Source of the DNA: Pyxicephalus adspersus
Taxonomy: Eukaryota; Chordata; Amphibia; Anura; Pyxicephalidae
Assembly: GCF_032062135.1 (NCBI RefSeq)
Contig: NC_092860.1
Location: 63,793,330 to 63,857,329, forward strand
Reading direction: 5' to 3'
DNA: 64,000 nucleotides
Shown here piece after piece: positions 32,600 to 46,600 of the stretch. The notes under the pieces are model-generated. The model was given only the letters and a program-made list of their open reading frames with translations, was not told the origin of the DNA and did not search any database. The stretch's first letter is position 1, and every line of letters starts with the position of its first letter. Position numbers and translations under genes: made by a program.

Positions 32600-33419
32600 T
32601 TGTTTTATTAAATTAAACTCTGGTTGACCTCCAAATAAAGTTAATGGTTCGCTTTTGCGGTCCTTTTTAATTAGTAATGGTACTCGACAGGGGTGTCCTT
32701 TGTCATCACTTATCTTTATTTTGATATTGGAACCGTTCCTCCGCCAAGTGCGGCACAATTCCAACATGCAGGGAGCTGCAAGAAGCGGCAATTTATATCA
32801 CCCAGGACCTCCCTGCCTAACTCACTAACTGAAATTAAATCAAAGGTATCCAATTATAAAATCAATCTCCACAAATCCAAAGCACTATGTCTCTCCCTCC
32901 TGCAGAAGCTCATTAAAGGCATATCACCTTATTTCCCATTTAAGTGGGCGAAAACGACCATCACTTATCTTGGGACCCAAATTCCGCCTTATCTTTCTTT
33001 GCTAGTAAATTAGAATTTTCTACCTTTGTTGAATTCTCTTAAAAGGGATTTGCAGCGTTGTAGACAGCACACACTCCTGGTTTGGTAGATGTAACGCTTT
33101 TGCCAGCCCAAAGTGAAAGAGGGTATGGTCTTTCCGGACCCGGTCCTTTATCAAGAGACTGTGTATCTGGCTCGGTTGATATACTGCAGGCATGGGGGCA
33201 GAAACCATGGGTGGGGTTGGAGGAAGCTTTATCGTCTGTGCCATTAGCTGGAGCGTCTCCCCCTGATGCGCCTGCGGGAGGGCTTAAACATCCGCTTATC
33301 GGTCCGAAGATGCGCATTGCTCGGAAATATTTTTGAGTAGCGGGGTTACAGAACTATTCATCTCCACTGACTCCTGTATTTGAGTCACCACAGTTTCTGC
33401 CAGGTCTCTCTGACCCACT
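32600..33419 (+). pseudogene. L1 RT core and thumb relic
   Basis: KVNGSLLRSFLISNGTRQGC at 32638-32697 is the RT motif with GTRQGCPL, followed by SSLIFILILEPFLRQV. After decay comes NYKINLHKSKALCLSLL and TITYLGTQIPPYL (32850-33000). The tail reads GLKHPLIGPKMRIARKYF (33280-33330). The text stops at the CCACT target site of DNA transposon copy C. Confidence 0.8.
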
Positions 33420-35707
33420 CATAGTTCTCCCCAGCTCATTTTTGGGGGCCGGTCCACCCACCTGCTGTGATTATTCTGCCTGGCACATTTTCAGCAGCTC
33501 TAAACAGACACTGGAGAGGCTGCTCTGCTCTTTCCGTTCTCCGCTGATAAGAGCTGATAGCTGATTAGAGCTGGGTGGAGTGAGGAGGGCACAGCACAGC
33601 TATGAGGAGATCGGGACACAGGCTATCCCTCCCCCATCTCATAGCTGTGCCGAGTCTTTTGGAAAAAAAAACAAAAAAAAAAACAAAAAACATTGTGCAC
33701 AGTGGACGTGTGTAATGACGTTAGCAGAGCAGTGTGTGTATAAATAACACATTCCTCAGCTTTACAGCTCTCTGTGTATAAACCTTTATATCCCCTAATC
33801 TGTATGTCATAATGACCTGTAACTTTCAGGGTGCACAGGGGACACCTATAGTTGGCACCATTAACAATTTCAGCACCCCAGCTTTTTCAAATTTCATGAT
33901 ATGGGGATCAGAATTGTAAAATCTTTTGAAAATACAACATTGGAGTTGCAGTATAAAAAGCAAGTGTGCCTTGCAGTCCCAAATTAAAAATGCAAATTGG
34001 GGACCCCCAGGGCCACTTACGTAGGAAGGAGCAATCTATAACTGTCATATTATGTTACTCTGTCTTCTTCTCTTCTTTTAACCCCAATTTCCCTAGAATG
34101 GTGGGCTGTACAAAGCCTAAAATGTAGGTGCGGGGGGGGGACACCTTTTGATAACCCCCCCACACTAAAATGTCATTACTATGGCAAACGCAGTGCCCTG
34201 TTACACATTACTGCCCATTTCCAACACTGAAAACCCGATTTCTCTGGAATGGGGAGGTGTAGGAAATTGAAAATGTGTGGGGAACATCTGTGGATAACAC
34301 CTCTAAAGTTTTATCATAATGGCATCATTAGAACATAAAAACTCTGCCCATCAAAAAGAAATTGGGGTTTAGGTACTGGTAGGGTACAGTCATGTGTAAC
34401 AAAGCAGCGTGTTTTGATGGGCAGATTTTATGTAATGATGCCATGAAGTTTGGGGGGTGTTAGCCACAAGTGTCCCTTACTTGCACCTATGATGCACCTC
34501 TCTGTTCTAGAGAAATTGGGGTTCAAGGTAGGGAAGCAGACAGTTTGATGGGCAGAGGTTTTTATGTTCTAATGATGCAGTGCTAATGAAATTTTAGGGG
34601 TTTATACATCTGTTCCCCACTTGCACCTACATTTTCAGTTTCCTGCACCTCCTCATTCCAGATAAATTGGAATTCAGAGAACAGAAGCAGAAAGGGCAGC
34701 ATAGTATTACAATTATAGTTTAGTGAAAGGTAGGTAAAATATTTAGGGGGCCCACCCCAATGCTTCTTGCTATGTAAGTGGGCCCCAGGTGTCCTTTGCA
34801 TTTTCAATTTTGGGCTCCTAGGTGCACTATAAAACAGCAACCCAAATGTTCAATTTCCACAAGTTTTTAAACTCCTGATCCCCATATTTTGAAATTCTTG
34901 AAATTAAAAAAAGAAATGTTGGTTATTAGTAGCTATGAGAGTCCCCTGTGTACCCTACACATTTTAGTTAATTACAACCAACAATTTAGGAGATCTAAAG
35001 AATTGAACACAATTAGTTGTTAGGCTGCAGAATCTGACAAACAGACTTTACATACACATCTATCATACTGCAGGTGGATAAATTTCACAGGCAGTTTTTT
35101 GCAGTGATGAGAGGAGGGCACTGGCTGTCCTGCTCCCATCTGCGATCACATGCATGATGCTCTTTGTGTTACCTAGGTATAGCACTAGGAGGGTGACACC
35201 TGAAGTTAGGCAGATTTCACACTGACAGGAACGTTGCATTTGCTGCGTTTACTCCTCACATACTTCTCGCCAGGAACCACTGCTGCTTGAAAAACTGCTA
35301 GGCCTAAAAAAAGCCCAGCACTTACCAATCCCAGGTGCCTAGCAATTGCCAAGTAGTCACTCAGGGGCATTTTTTATTGCTAATTTGTTAAGCCACATTG
35401 ATCACAATATTACACTATTAAAACATGAAACTCTAGGGAGTTGCATTAAAATACACAGCACTGGACTGTTGGGGCAAAATACAAAAAAATGGAAAAATTG
35501 TACATTCTAACAAGCCAGGCATTAGAAAGTTGGAACAAAGTATAAGTAGATATCTAGGTAAGTAGAACACTGACCACAATAGCAGGGCTTACTGGATACC
35601 TATGGCATAAATAACTAGGAGCTTCAAATTTGCTGTCTAGCCCCGCAAACTTTTTTAGCACCCAGTTTCCCCTACCCGGCTGAAAAAAAATTCTGGGGAG
35701 AACACTG
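33420..35707. mobile_element. DNA transposon copy C, 2.3 kb, TSD CCACT
   Basis: The ends CATAGTTCTCCCCAG and TCTGGGGAGAACACTG are inverted repeats. CCACT at 33415-33419 and 35708-35712 is an exact 5-bp duplication, corroborated by the L1 reading that continues across it. It is the most complete copy of the family in the window (no gaps). Many internal segments recur as tandem-like blocks (e.g. caaattgggg...cctgc paragraphs at 34020-34680). No transposase. Confidence 0.8.
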
Positions 35708-35712
35708 CCACT

Positions 35713-36426
35713 GTTTTGTATATGGAAGGAATAGGGAGTTTTCAGACATTTTTCCGATAGCTTGGGATGGCTGTCGGTGACTGTGTTACAATCGGAGCAT
35801 TCTCCCCCCCCCCCCCCCCCATTGGGTCCCTGGCGGAGTCTGCATTTTTGGAATTCCCTTCCTACTCCAACCCAGTTTGACTGGCCGCTGTCTAGTTTAG
35901 AGTCCACATGTATTGGTGAGGGCCCATTACAAGGTACACTGTCATTTGCATATCAGTTACTATTAGAGGGGTTTGCTCCGTCCGCTGGAGCAGCTGGAAC
36001 ATCTTCTATATTTTGGTCACAAAGCATCAGTAAGTAACTCCTTTCAGGAACTGAATTACAAACTACTGACCAGGTGATGGTAAAGGGTTCCAGCTGTCCT
36101 AGCGAAAATTTATCCACAGGTATTCACAAGGTGTTGGAGATGAAGGACAGATGTGGGTAGTAGTCTGATTCATGTATTTTGGGAGTGTACTCCTATAACT
36201 CCTTTCTGGTCCCAAGTAGCAGACATTATTTACGAGTTAGCAGATGTGTCAATCTGCAATAAACAGGAATTAGCTCTGTTGCATTTGTCCACTTTCATTA
36301 AGAAAAAGTACCATAATTCCTTGCTTAAGCATCTCCTCAATGCCGCAAAAGCTTGCATTCCTTTGTAAGCAAACTTCTCCCTGACCATATCTCGGTGGTT
36401 CAGCCGGGTAAACAAGATCATGACTA
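35713..36426 (+). pseudogene. L1 ORF2 C-terminus relic
   Basis: FWECTPITPFWSQVADIIYE (near 36175-36235) is the conserved end of L1 ORF2 after its Cys-rich motif. It is followed by KKKYHNSLLKHLLNAAKACI. A C17 run occurs at 35804-35820. Confidence 0.78.
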
Positions 36427-37304
36427 CCGTGTTTCCCCGATTTTAGGACATCCCCATTAAGTAAGCCACCCCCGATTTTTAAAAAAATAATTAAAATAAG
36501 ACACTTACCCGTTTATAAGACAGCTCCAGATATCTGATCCTGCGTGTGTGTCCTTTATGCTGGCTGCAGCATGTGTGTCTCTGATGCTGGCTGCAGGGCG
36601 TGTCTATTCCTGAGCCTAACTGATAGTAAAAAGCCTGCACACGATTCTGAACAAGGAAGCAAGCTGCTGATCCCTGCACTAACGGAGATTCCTGCACTTA
36701 ATTACGGGTAAGTGATCAGAAGGGGNNNNNNNNNNNNNNNNNNNNNNNNNNNNNNNNNNNNNNNNNNNNNNNNNNNNNNNNNNNNNNNNNNNNNNNNNNN
36801 NNNNNNNNNNNNNNNNNNNNNNNNNNNNNNNNNNNNNNNNNNNNNNNNNNNNNNNNNNNNNNNNNNNNNNNNNNNNNNNNNNNNNNNNNNNNNNNNNNNN
36901 NNNNNNNNNNNNNNNNNNNNNNNNNNNNNNNNNNNNNNNNNNNNNNNNNNNNNNNNNNNNNNNNNNNNNNNNNNNNNNNNNNNNNNNNNNNNNNNNNNNN
37001 NNNNNNNNNNNNNNNNNNNNNNNNNNNNNNNNNNNNNNNNNNNNNNNNNNNNNNNNNNNNNNNNNNNNNNNNNNNNNNNNNNNNNNNNNNNNNNNNNNNN
37101 NNNNNNNNNNNNNNNNNNNNNNNNNNNNNNNNNNNNNNNNNNNNNNNNNNAATGGAACATGAGTGATCATGAGTGACTTTCAACAATAAATGTGTACTGT
37201 AGTCTTTTTCATGGAAAAATAAGACATCCCCTGAAAATAAGACCCAGGCCATATTTTGGCATTTCAAAAAATATAAGAGAGTGCCTTATAATCGGGGAAA
37301 CAGG
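36427..37304. mobile_element. MITE with CCGTGTTTCCCCGATT ends, containing a gap
   Basis: CCGTGTTTCCCCGATTTTAG at 36427 pairs with CTTATAATCGGGGAAACAGG at the right end (inverted). TA flanks both sides. A related element is at 50564-51340. Positions 36726-37150 are unresolved. Confidence 0.72.
36726..37150. other. Assembly gap (N)
   Basis: 425 unresolved bases inside the MITE. Confidence 0.99.
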
Positions 37305-38027
37305 GTATATAGGATCTCATGGCGACCAGGGATGGGTGGATCTGAGAAGTTTAAAGCGTGCCTAAATTAGGAAATTGAATTTGAAAAACGGGACAACGCT
37401 GGACCCGATGCAGGACAACTGGGAGTGAACGGACTGCCCTGCTGGATTAAAGGTAAGTGTATTTTTTTTTTTTGCACTTTTGAGTTCCTCTTAGTTAAAA
37501 CATGATTTTACTGGATCCAATGTTCAACCACCCCAGCGTATCTGTCTATTAGGAGTATGCATAATGATGACGATAATGTGTGATTTAAGGTGACTCACTG
37601 TGTTTTAATGTCTAGCTCCTCGGAGCTTTAGAGTTTGCTGATCGATCAAATCTGAAATAAAATAATAACGATCAGCATTCTTTCCCAAAACTGCAAAATA
37701 AAGACAATCGGTGATTTTTTTTTTTTGTTTTGTTTACCATGGCCTCAATTGTAGTTCCAGCAAGATAATGAATGTAGTCTATTTGAATTTGTGTAATGTA
37801 AAAAAATTTAACCCATTACTGGTTATTTGGGAAAATAAATGATCAACTTTTCTGTTGTATTTTATTGGTTGTTGCAATGTAACTTTATCTTTCAAAAAAA
37901 CAAAGTAATTTGTTCCTGCCATTAATTTAACTAACTTTTGTTATCATCTACATAGGATTTTTAATTGTTGATTTTTGTGGGATTTTTTTGTATAAATTTA
38001 TTTATTTATTTATTTTATTTTTTGTAG
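37305..38027 (+). other. Sequence upstream of REST coding exon 1
   Basis: The interval ends in a T-rich acceptor, TTTATTTTATTTTTTGTAG, at 38009-38027. A donor-like GATTAAAG|GTAAGT occurs at 37452, but the sequence before it has the look of a dispersed repeat. No coding frame was recognised. Confidence 0.5.
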
Positions 38028-38035
38028 CTCTCACT

Positions 38036-38906
38036 ATGGCTACTCAATTGGTGAGCCAAGCCAGCAGCAGCAGTTTATTTTGCAACAGCAGCAATTTTGG
38101 TATCAGTGACATGTATGGTTTACATGATCTTTCTAAAGCAGAAATAGCAGCTCCTCGTTTGATCATGCTAGCAAATGTTGCTCTTACTGGAGAAGTCAAC
38201 AATAGCTGCAGTGATTATGCTTTGGAGGAGGACAAGGAAATGGCTGAGTTGACCACTGTCTATGAAAACAGTTTTTCAGATAGTGAAGGAGAAGGAATGG
38301 AAATGGAGGAATCGGCCATGGAAAATGAGGTGCCTCTCTTTCAGATAATGGAAATTGAACAACCTGCAGTGCAAGAAAAGATTGTATGTGACAATCAAAC
38401 CCTTATTCCTGATAATCCTGTAGTAACTGAACCAGAAAAAGATGTGGAGTCCCCTCCAATGGCTGAAGAAAAAAACAAGAGTGCTAAAAGCAAACCTTTT
38501 CAGTGCAGACCTTGCCAATATAAGGCTGAATCAGAGGAAGAGTTTGTTCATCATATTAAGGACCACAGTGCTAAGAGATTCATTGATCATGACACACACA
38601 AAAACAGTAAAGAATCTTGCTTATCTGAAGAAGTGGATACTTCTAAAGGACCTATCAGATGTGACCGATGTGGCTATAACACCAATCGAATTGATCACTA
38701 TTTGGCACACTTAAAGCATCACAACAAGGCAGCTGAAAATGAGAGAGTTTACAAGTGCACCATATGTACATACACAACAGTCAGCGAATATCACTGGAAG
38801 AAACATCTACGGAATCACTTTCCAAGGATTGTTTATACATGCTCACAATGCTCTTACTTTTCAGATCGTAAAAATAACTACATTCAACATATACGAACAC
38901 ATACAG
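38036..38906 (+). CDS. REST: REST coding exon 1 (N-terminus and zinc fingers 1-4)
   Basis: The acceptor ends at 38027 and the ATG is eight bases into the exon. The exon encodes residues 1-290: the repressor helix, an acidic region, finger 1 ([16 protein letters not shown]), then [22 protein letters not shown] and [11 protein letters not shown] fingers. It stops in the HTG linker at CACATACAG|GTAAAA. An upstream in-frame TTG at 37988 belongs to the intron, so it is not used. Confidence 0.95.
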
Positions 38907-40314
38907 GTAAAAAAAAATATATTTAACCTTTTACTTTTTTTCAGTAATTTTGCTGTCAAAGCTGACCATAAGCCTATACTGCTGTGTCCCTGCATTGTGA
39001 ATCTGTGTGTAGAATTAGTTGTTCTACTAAATATAATTAGCTTGCTTTTGTTCATAGAAGTACATGGATTTCCTTTGGTTATTAGAAAAAGTGACCTCTT
39101 TTTGGCTACATTTATTTTTTTTTTTATTCAGTTCCTGCCCAGAGATGTCTGGTAATGAGTAATTAGTTTGTCAATAAAATACAAAGGGGATCAGAACTTT
39201 TTTCTTGTCACACTTACCTCTTCCTCACTAAAGCGCAGGCATCTCTCTCCAGCGCATGCAGACAGTTCTGACTCAGGGCGTGCCTATGTTCCCAAGCTTT
39301 ATCAGTTTCACCCAACCCACTTGCCAATCAGCAAATAGCCTTTTAATCATCCCTGGCTTTTTAGTTAGCTCAGACACAGCCATTTGCGCTCGTGCAACAT
39401 GTCCCCACTAGTGCTAAGCCCCTAGCTTGCTGGGCTAGTTCCTGTACACCTGTTAGTATATTCAGTGTTCCTGTGTCCGGCTCCTGTGTTAACCCCTTGT
39501 TGCTCAGTCTTTTGTTTGCAGCCTGTTCCCTTGTGCTGTTTCCAGCATTTGTCTCGGTCTGTGGATAATCCTGTGTCACCTGTGTCTGCAGTGACCCCTG
39601 TGTCACTGGTATCTATTTCCTGGATCCCTGGTATTTGACCCTGGCTTGTGACCTGACCTCTCCCTTGCTTGCTGCCTGCCTCGACCCCAGCCTTTCTTGA
39701 CAATTCTTCTGCTTAGTGATTTGGTACCGTGTATCTTCCTGCCCACCCTGGTGTGCCCGAGGACCGCAAGCTGGCGTTAACCAGCAGCGCAACAACCTCA
39801 CCACTAGAGGCTCTGGGGAAGACATGGTTACTGCTTAGACTCTGCGCCTTGGCCTCTCTGGGCTTACACCATCTTTTTGCATGCCGTAGCGCCCCCTAGG
39901 AGTCCTGTCTCCCCAAGGGTGTCCGTTTTTTATTTCAAAATCTTTCATAGATTTAAACGAACAATTCAGAGAAACATGGGTAGCAGCATTTTCAACATGG
40001 TTGTGGTGACAATATAAAAGAATAATAGACCAGAATGGCTAAACTAGGGCTTATCGATTGTGCCAACACATTTACTGATCATTATTAAATGGCATGAAGT
40101 TGTACAAAAAAATCAAGGCAGGTCATTGTACATTTGTAGAACAAGGAATACTCCACAGTTTGCTTACATCTAGTTAACATATAGTATCTTTACTCTTAAC
40201 CTCCCTGGCGGTCTGATTATATAAGTATTTGTAAAGTTGAAAGCACAGTACATTTGACCTTTAAAAAATACTTTTTAATACTTTTTTTTAAATTTCCTGC
40301 CTCCCAGCCACATG

Positions 40315-40372
<58 letters not shown>

Positions 40373-43300
40373 CTCTGGGGAGTCAAGAAATTATTTATTC
40401 CAGTAGAACCTGGTGGTCTCAAATTTCTCACCCTGTAATGGATACCAGCTGTAAGGTCCTCAATGATCATAATCTCATTAACGTTCTGGAACCACTGGGA
40501 TATGGTCAGCCATAGACGACCCCCAAATTATAGAAATGCAAAGTTTCACTGCATTCAACAGGGGTTACTCCCTCCCAAAATGGGTGCAAGACTTGACAGG
40601 ACCAAAAGATTTGAGCATGGAAATGAGAACTGCCCATGAGGTTAAATTGGCATGAGGAGAACCAGCGCTAGAAGACTTCGGTTTTGCTGTGTACAGTTAG
40701 GTCCATAAATATTTGGACAGAGACAAATTTTTTTCTAATTTTGGTTTTGTACATTACCACAATTGATTTTAAATGAAACAACTCAGATCCAGTTGAACTG
40801 CAGACTTTCAGCTTTAATTTAGTTGGTTGAACAAAAAGATTGCATAAAAATGTGAGGAACTAAAGTCTTTTTTTTTTTACGCAATCACTTCATTTCAGGG
40901 GCTCAAAAGTGATTGGACAAATTAAAAAGCTGAAAATAAAAAAATGTTCATTTCTAATACTTGGTTGAAAACCCTTTGCTGGCAATGACAGCCTGTAGTT
41001 TTGAACTCATTGACATCACCGGATGCTGGGTTTCCTCCTTTTTAATGCTCCACCAAGCCTTTACTGCAGCAGCTTTCAGTTGCTGTTTGTTTGTGGGCCT
41101 TTCTGTCCGAAATTTAGTCTTCAACAAGTGAAATGCATGCTCAATTGGGTTCAGATCAGGTGACTGACTTGGCCATTCAAGAATATTCCACTTTTTTGCT
41201 TTTTTAAACTCCTGGTTGCTTTGGCTGTGTTTTGGCTCATTGTCTATCTGTATTATGAAACACCTCCCAATCAATTTGACTGCATTTAGCTGGATTTGAG
41301 CAGACAGAATTCATTCGGCTGCTTTTGTCCTGTGTCACATCATCAATAAACACTAGTTTATTAACACTAAGCCATAACACTGCCTCCGCCATGTTTTACA
41401 GATGATGTGGTATGCCTTGGATCACTAGCTGTTCCACGCCTTCCCCATACTTTTTTCGTCATTCTGGTAAAGGTTGATCTTGGTTTCATCTGTCTAAAGG
41501 ATGTTTTTCCAGAACTGTGCTGGCTTTTTTAGATGTTTTTGAGCAAAGCCCAATCCAGTCTTTCTATTCTTGAGGCTTATGAGTGGCTTGCACCTTGCAG
41601 TGCACCCTTTGTATTTACGTTCATGCAGTCTTCTGTTTATGGTAGACTTGGATATCGATATGCCTACTTCCTGGAGAGTTTTGTTCACTTGGTTGGCTGT
41701 TGTGAAGGGGTTTCTCTTCACCATGGAAATAATTCTGTCATCATCCACCACTGTTGTCGTCCGTGGACGTCCAGGTCTTTTGGCATTGCTGAGTTCACCA
41801 GGGCTTTGTTTCTCATGATGTACCAAACTAGATTTTGGCACTCCTAATATTGTAGCAATTCCTCCGATGGGATTTTTATGTTTTTGCAGCCTAAGGATGT
41901 CTTGTTTCACCCGAATGCAGAGCTCCTTTGACCGCATGTTGTCTGTTTACAGCAAAATCTTCCACATACAAGCACCTCCCCTCAAATCAACTCCAGGCCT
42001 TTTACCTGCTTAATTGATAACAGGTAATGAAATAAATGAAATCAAGTGATTGTGTAAAAAAAAAAAAAAATAGTTCCTCACATTTTTATGCAATCTTTTT
42101 GTTTAACCCACTGAATTTAAGCTGAAAGTCTGCAGTTCAACTGCATCTGAGTTGTTTCATTTAAAATCAATTGTGGTAATGTACAAAACCAAAATTAGAA
42201 AAAAAAGATGTCTCTATCTAAATATTTATGGACCTAACTGTGTGTACATGAACTGACCAGAAAAATGCTGAAAAGATTGAGCATCAGTATGCTGCTGCAG
42301 CATTGTGTTTAGTTTAGCAGCATTCAGTGGTGTGTTTTGTCTAGAGTTCTAATATATTTTTTTTTTTTTACAGTAGGAAAGTGTAGATTAAATAATTTAT
42401 AAGAAATGAAGGTGTGCAGTGCTTAAAGTAAATCTTTCATATGTTGGGCATAGTAAAAGGTTTGCTTACTCACTACTTCCCTAGCATACAGTTGACTTTT
42501 CTCACTTCATAACCTCTCCATTTGCATACGAATGTCCTGTGTATGCTGTACAGGATATGAAATTCTTCTGTATCCCAATGTGACAGTGCTGGGGCAAAGA
42601 GGGGACATCTAACACTGTCACATGGTGAGGTGTATTGCTTTAATACCCGGACATGCCCTGTATTTCATTTTGCTTTTAACATCTACACAGGACACTATGG
42701 GACCAAAAAGTATATATATCTTGCTGGAAAGGGGTAAATAAGAATACAGCGACTGTTTTTGAACCCCTTTAAATGCCCAGACAGTTTTTTTTTTTTTTTA
42801 GCTTTTAAGTATATTTAAAGACATTTTAAACCAAAATTAGAAGAATTAGAATGGGGTAAAATGTGTCCCAAATGCCCAAATACACCCCATTTATGTCAGT
42901 GGAGCATTGTTGAGCTAGGAGTTAGGCATTTTTGAGCATTTTTTGGCGTTTAGGAGGTTTTTTGGGGCGTTTCAACACTTTACAATGCTGCAGGATGCAT
43001 TTTCTTTACAGCACATCAAGAAATAGCTCTGATATGGACTGGCTTATTGGAATGAATTGGAGTTTCAAACATGGGCATTTAAACATTCCATTTAAATGCC
43101 GTGGAAGCAGTCCATGTAGACTTGGTGAACTTTCTTTCATTGCCCTACATAAACCACAGAAGTTCTTACTGAAGTCAACAAGTAAAGAGTATTAATTCAC
43201 CATATATGCAGGATGTGGACTCTATAGTGGGGCAAGGGATGACTTGCACTCCCACTGCAGATTGAAGTTGTAAAACAATTTTACAGCTGCTCAGATCACT

Positions 43301-43602
43301 TCTAAGGCACAACCCAGAGCCTACAAACAACATGTTTTAACCCTTTTAGTGCAATATTTTGTGTGATGCACTATTAGCAGGAATTGGTTTAAAATATGTC
43401 AAGAAAACATACATTTTTTGGCAGGGTCTTCTATGTCATTGTTTGTCTTCTGTCAAATAGGCAGGTTTTTCATCCTCAACCTCTATTGTACAGTGCTGTG
43501 CAATATGTTTCTGCTTGATAAATATGAGTTGAAGAAAAAGCAAAGAAATCTTTTCAAAAATATCACTTTAGGGGCATAGAAATAACTTACTAAAAACAAA
43601 GC

Positions 43603-43641
<39 letters not shown>

Positions 43642-46600
43642 TAAGCAAAGCACAATAGTGCAAATTAAAAACCATCAATAATTTGGTAGTCTCAATTTCT
43701 CACATATGTCCTAAAATAAGACCATAGTGTCTGCCTATTCAGTGCAAAATAGGGCATATCAGATCTTTGTCACAAACGATTGACATGAATAAAATTCAAT
43801 AAAATACAAATTGCCCCATCCATATTTACTACTTGGCTGTCCTCAGCTATGGGTCATTCTTTAGAAGACTGAGGCCTGTGTATGGCTAACCTGACAAAAA
43901 TACTTGTGTTATTATAGCAAGTAATTTAAATTTGCTTTTCTCTTTCCAGAGTAGTACTAGTAGAACAAAAAATCTGCTTCTGATATTTATGTTAAAGAAA
44001 CCTGTCACAAGACAATAAAAATGTTCTGGAAAAATAAATTGTGTGCACTTTCAGTATTTTGTCCTTTAGTTGTGAAAGGCTCATTTCTGCAGATATCCAG
44101 AACCCTTGAGACTTCTGCTAGGTGCAACTATTTTCAAAGCGATTTATAGCTACAGAAAAGATGATGTAGAGAGGGGAGTGGCAAAGGCTGTAAGATGCAA
44201 GTAGGGAGGGGGCTCTTTAGGGAATTGACTATCCAGTAGTAGTCCAGTCTGTAGTTGCCTTTCTCTCCTTGGAGATATTTTTTTCCAAATTGCTTCTAGT
44301 TCCTCCCTCTTTCTTTGTTCCTGCTATAGTGTTAGTAACAGACATGTGGGTACCTGTTGCAATACTCACACAGATGCTGGGGCCAAATAGAGGCAGTGAC
44401 TACACATTGCTTTAAAAAAAATAAAAAAAGTTCAATGCTAAATTTGATGGGTGCATTGTTTTTATACAGTAACAATAATGCAAATACTTCTTGGCCTGCC
44501 ATATCCTCTAACGTTCAGCCCTTCACTACTAATATCTGATGTGTGTTCATTTCTGATTCTTAAATTTTTTTTATTTAAAACAAAATATGAAAAAATGTGT
44601 TTGGGGTGCAAACATTTATAAATAGGTCCCAAGTTGTGTAAACAAATATAGACACTGTAGACTGCAACATATAACATGTATATGCCATGCATTGTATGTT
44701 GAATTAAAATAAAAAAAAAGTCATGTCTGATGTTAAGTCTGCTGCTGTGCCTTGGCAGCCCAGTTATGATGAGTGGTTGCTTTACATACAACATACACCA
44801 CAACACAAATTATTAGATTTACTAGACAACAAAAATCCCCCCCCATGATGCCACAACCCGCCCACTCCCATCGCAGGTCTGAGACTACGGACACAATCCC
44901 ACCCACCTGAGCCTGCGATGCGTACGGCCGACTTTGTCCACGGCTCTGGTTGGGTGGGCCTCCCTCCTAGGTCGGGTCGGGGGGGGTGCACTGGCCACAG
45001 CTGTAGCCCACCTGTCAGACGGCCGCGGCCCCTTCACCCCTGACCTAAAGAAATGTTAATGTGCCCTGGGGGATAATTGGTAATGTTGATTAGGTGTTAA
45101 AAGATTTATTTTCTAAATTAGGTTAGTGTTAACCAGAGAAGAGATGTTTATTTAGGTTCTGGCGCAATGCTGGTTTTCATGTCAACAATAAAAAAGGTTT
45201 TTCACGTAAATTTACGTTGCTGCAGTCCCATATCCCTGGAACAGTGATTCCTGCAACTTGTGTAAACTGCAAGCCATTTTGGTGCTTAGGCACATGTTTT
45301 CAAGGGACAGTCCTGGGTGGTGAAAAATGCAAGTAGACACTATACTCTACACTCTATATGTTTTACTTTGGTGAATTGTGGGTATACACTAATCAGCCAA
45401 AACATTAAAACTAGTTTTGTGTAGGTTTCCCTTTGTCAAGGCAAAACTGTACTTGTGGAGGCCTAGCTTCCAGAACACCTCCACAGGTGTCCTGTGATTT
45501 TTGTCACCAAGAAGTCTTCAGGGTTGCTGAATACCCTGCTTATTGGAGATAACTTTATACATTTTTATTTAGAGAATATTTTTTTTTTCTGTTTGCATGA
45601 TGCATTGCATTTCTACTCTACAGCATTGTTTGATGTTTGATAAGATGTCCTTTTATTTTTGTCTTGCGTTAATAGGAGAGAGACCTTATCAGTGTATAAT
45701 GTGTCCATATTCCAGCTCACAAAAAACTCATTTGACCCGACATATGAGGACTCACTCAGGTTTGTGACAGTGATTTGTTTACAATCGGTTTTATGTTGTT
45801 GAGTTGTAGCATGTTAACTTTATTAGACAGTAAAAAGCAAAAGTATTTGGGTGGAGACAAAGCAGTTAGATCACATATGAAGACTTTCTGTGTGTTGGAT
45901 TAGTGAATAACTTGATAATACCAAATACCTAGTGTAAATGCCTACTCATGTAATGAATAACTGAATGAAAATTAAAATTGAATATTGGTTAGAACATAGA
46001 AGACTGATTGCTTTTTAGAAAAGGAGTCTTATTTTACTAAGTAAGTAAATAATGTGAAATTTAGCTCCACTGATGTTTTGCTCACACATTTACCAATTCA
46101 TTTTGAAATGATTTCACTTTAAAAAAAAATAACAAGTACAACTTCTCCAATAAATTAGTAAAGTAAGTAATTAGGCATTATTATTTTCCCGAGTCATCTG
46201 TAAATTATATAATTTTCTGTCACTAGTCCATTTTGGGATTATTTAACCACACTACAAGTAAATCAAAATACACATTTGGGGGGTGGAGTTTTTGTGAGTT
46301 TTAATGATCTAATTTATAAATGTAATATAATTTGTTGTAGGATACTTTAATTTGCTAACTGGAACTGCATGTAGCAGTCTAATTACCTTTCAGATTTTGA
46401 AGCTTATACTGGTTAATCACATAGCATGGGGGTTCACCTTTGTCGGGCTGGTAAATCAAACTTGTTGAATGTTGGGCTGGTACATCAAAAACAACTTGTA
46501 AAGAGGCAAGAAAACGTAATTTTATTTGCTTTCTGGGTATGTGCATGACACAAACTAGGATAGGCCTATACTCTGAAAGTTCTCAAATCTCTACCTAATT

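Larger units (their letters stand above)
26925..36426 (+). mobile_element. Second L1-type LINE, broken by at least four insertions
   Basis: Collinear L1 pieces run from ORF1 (26930-28030) through the ORF2 endonuclease (28840-29240, 29600-30010), linker (30350-30725), RT (32600-33419) and C-terminus (35713-36420). Interruptions are an unclassified segment (about 29250-29600), a Harbinger MITE (30015-30346), Penelope-like sequence (about 30730-32540, with loss of the early RT motifs) and DNA transposon copy C (33420-35707). The 3' end abuts the MITE at 36427. Confidence 0.82.
38907..45675 (+). other. REST intron between coding exons 1 and 2
   Basis: 6.8 kb intron, donor GTAAAA and acceptor GCGTTAATAG. 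It holds a solo LTR, an (AT)n run, a Tc1 transposon, poly(T), a GC-rich repeat fragment and a decayed element near the 3' end. Stretches 42245-44740 and 45060-45370 show nothing specific. Confidence 0.9.

Noticed and set aside
37310..37452. Possible 5' untranslated REST exon ending GATTAAAG|GTAAGT
   Set aside because: A good donor, but the text (acgctggacccgatgcagg and following) looks like a dispersed amphibian repeat and it adjoins a MITE; not enough to call an exon.
37988..38035. Extending REST upstream from an in-frame TTG at 37988
   Set aside because: That stretch is the T-rich acceptor tract; the AG at 38026-38027 and the conserved MATQ start at 38036 set the true beginning.
42932..43195. 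87-codon frame in the REST intron
   Set aside because: No motif or splice context; ordinary chance frame.
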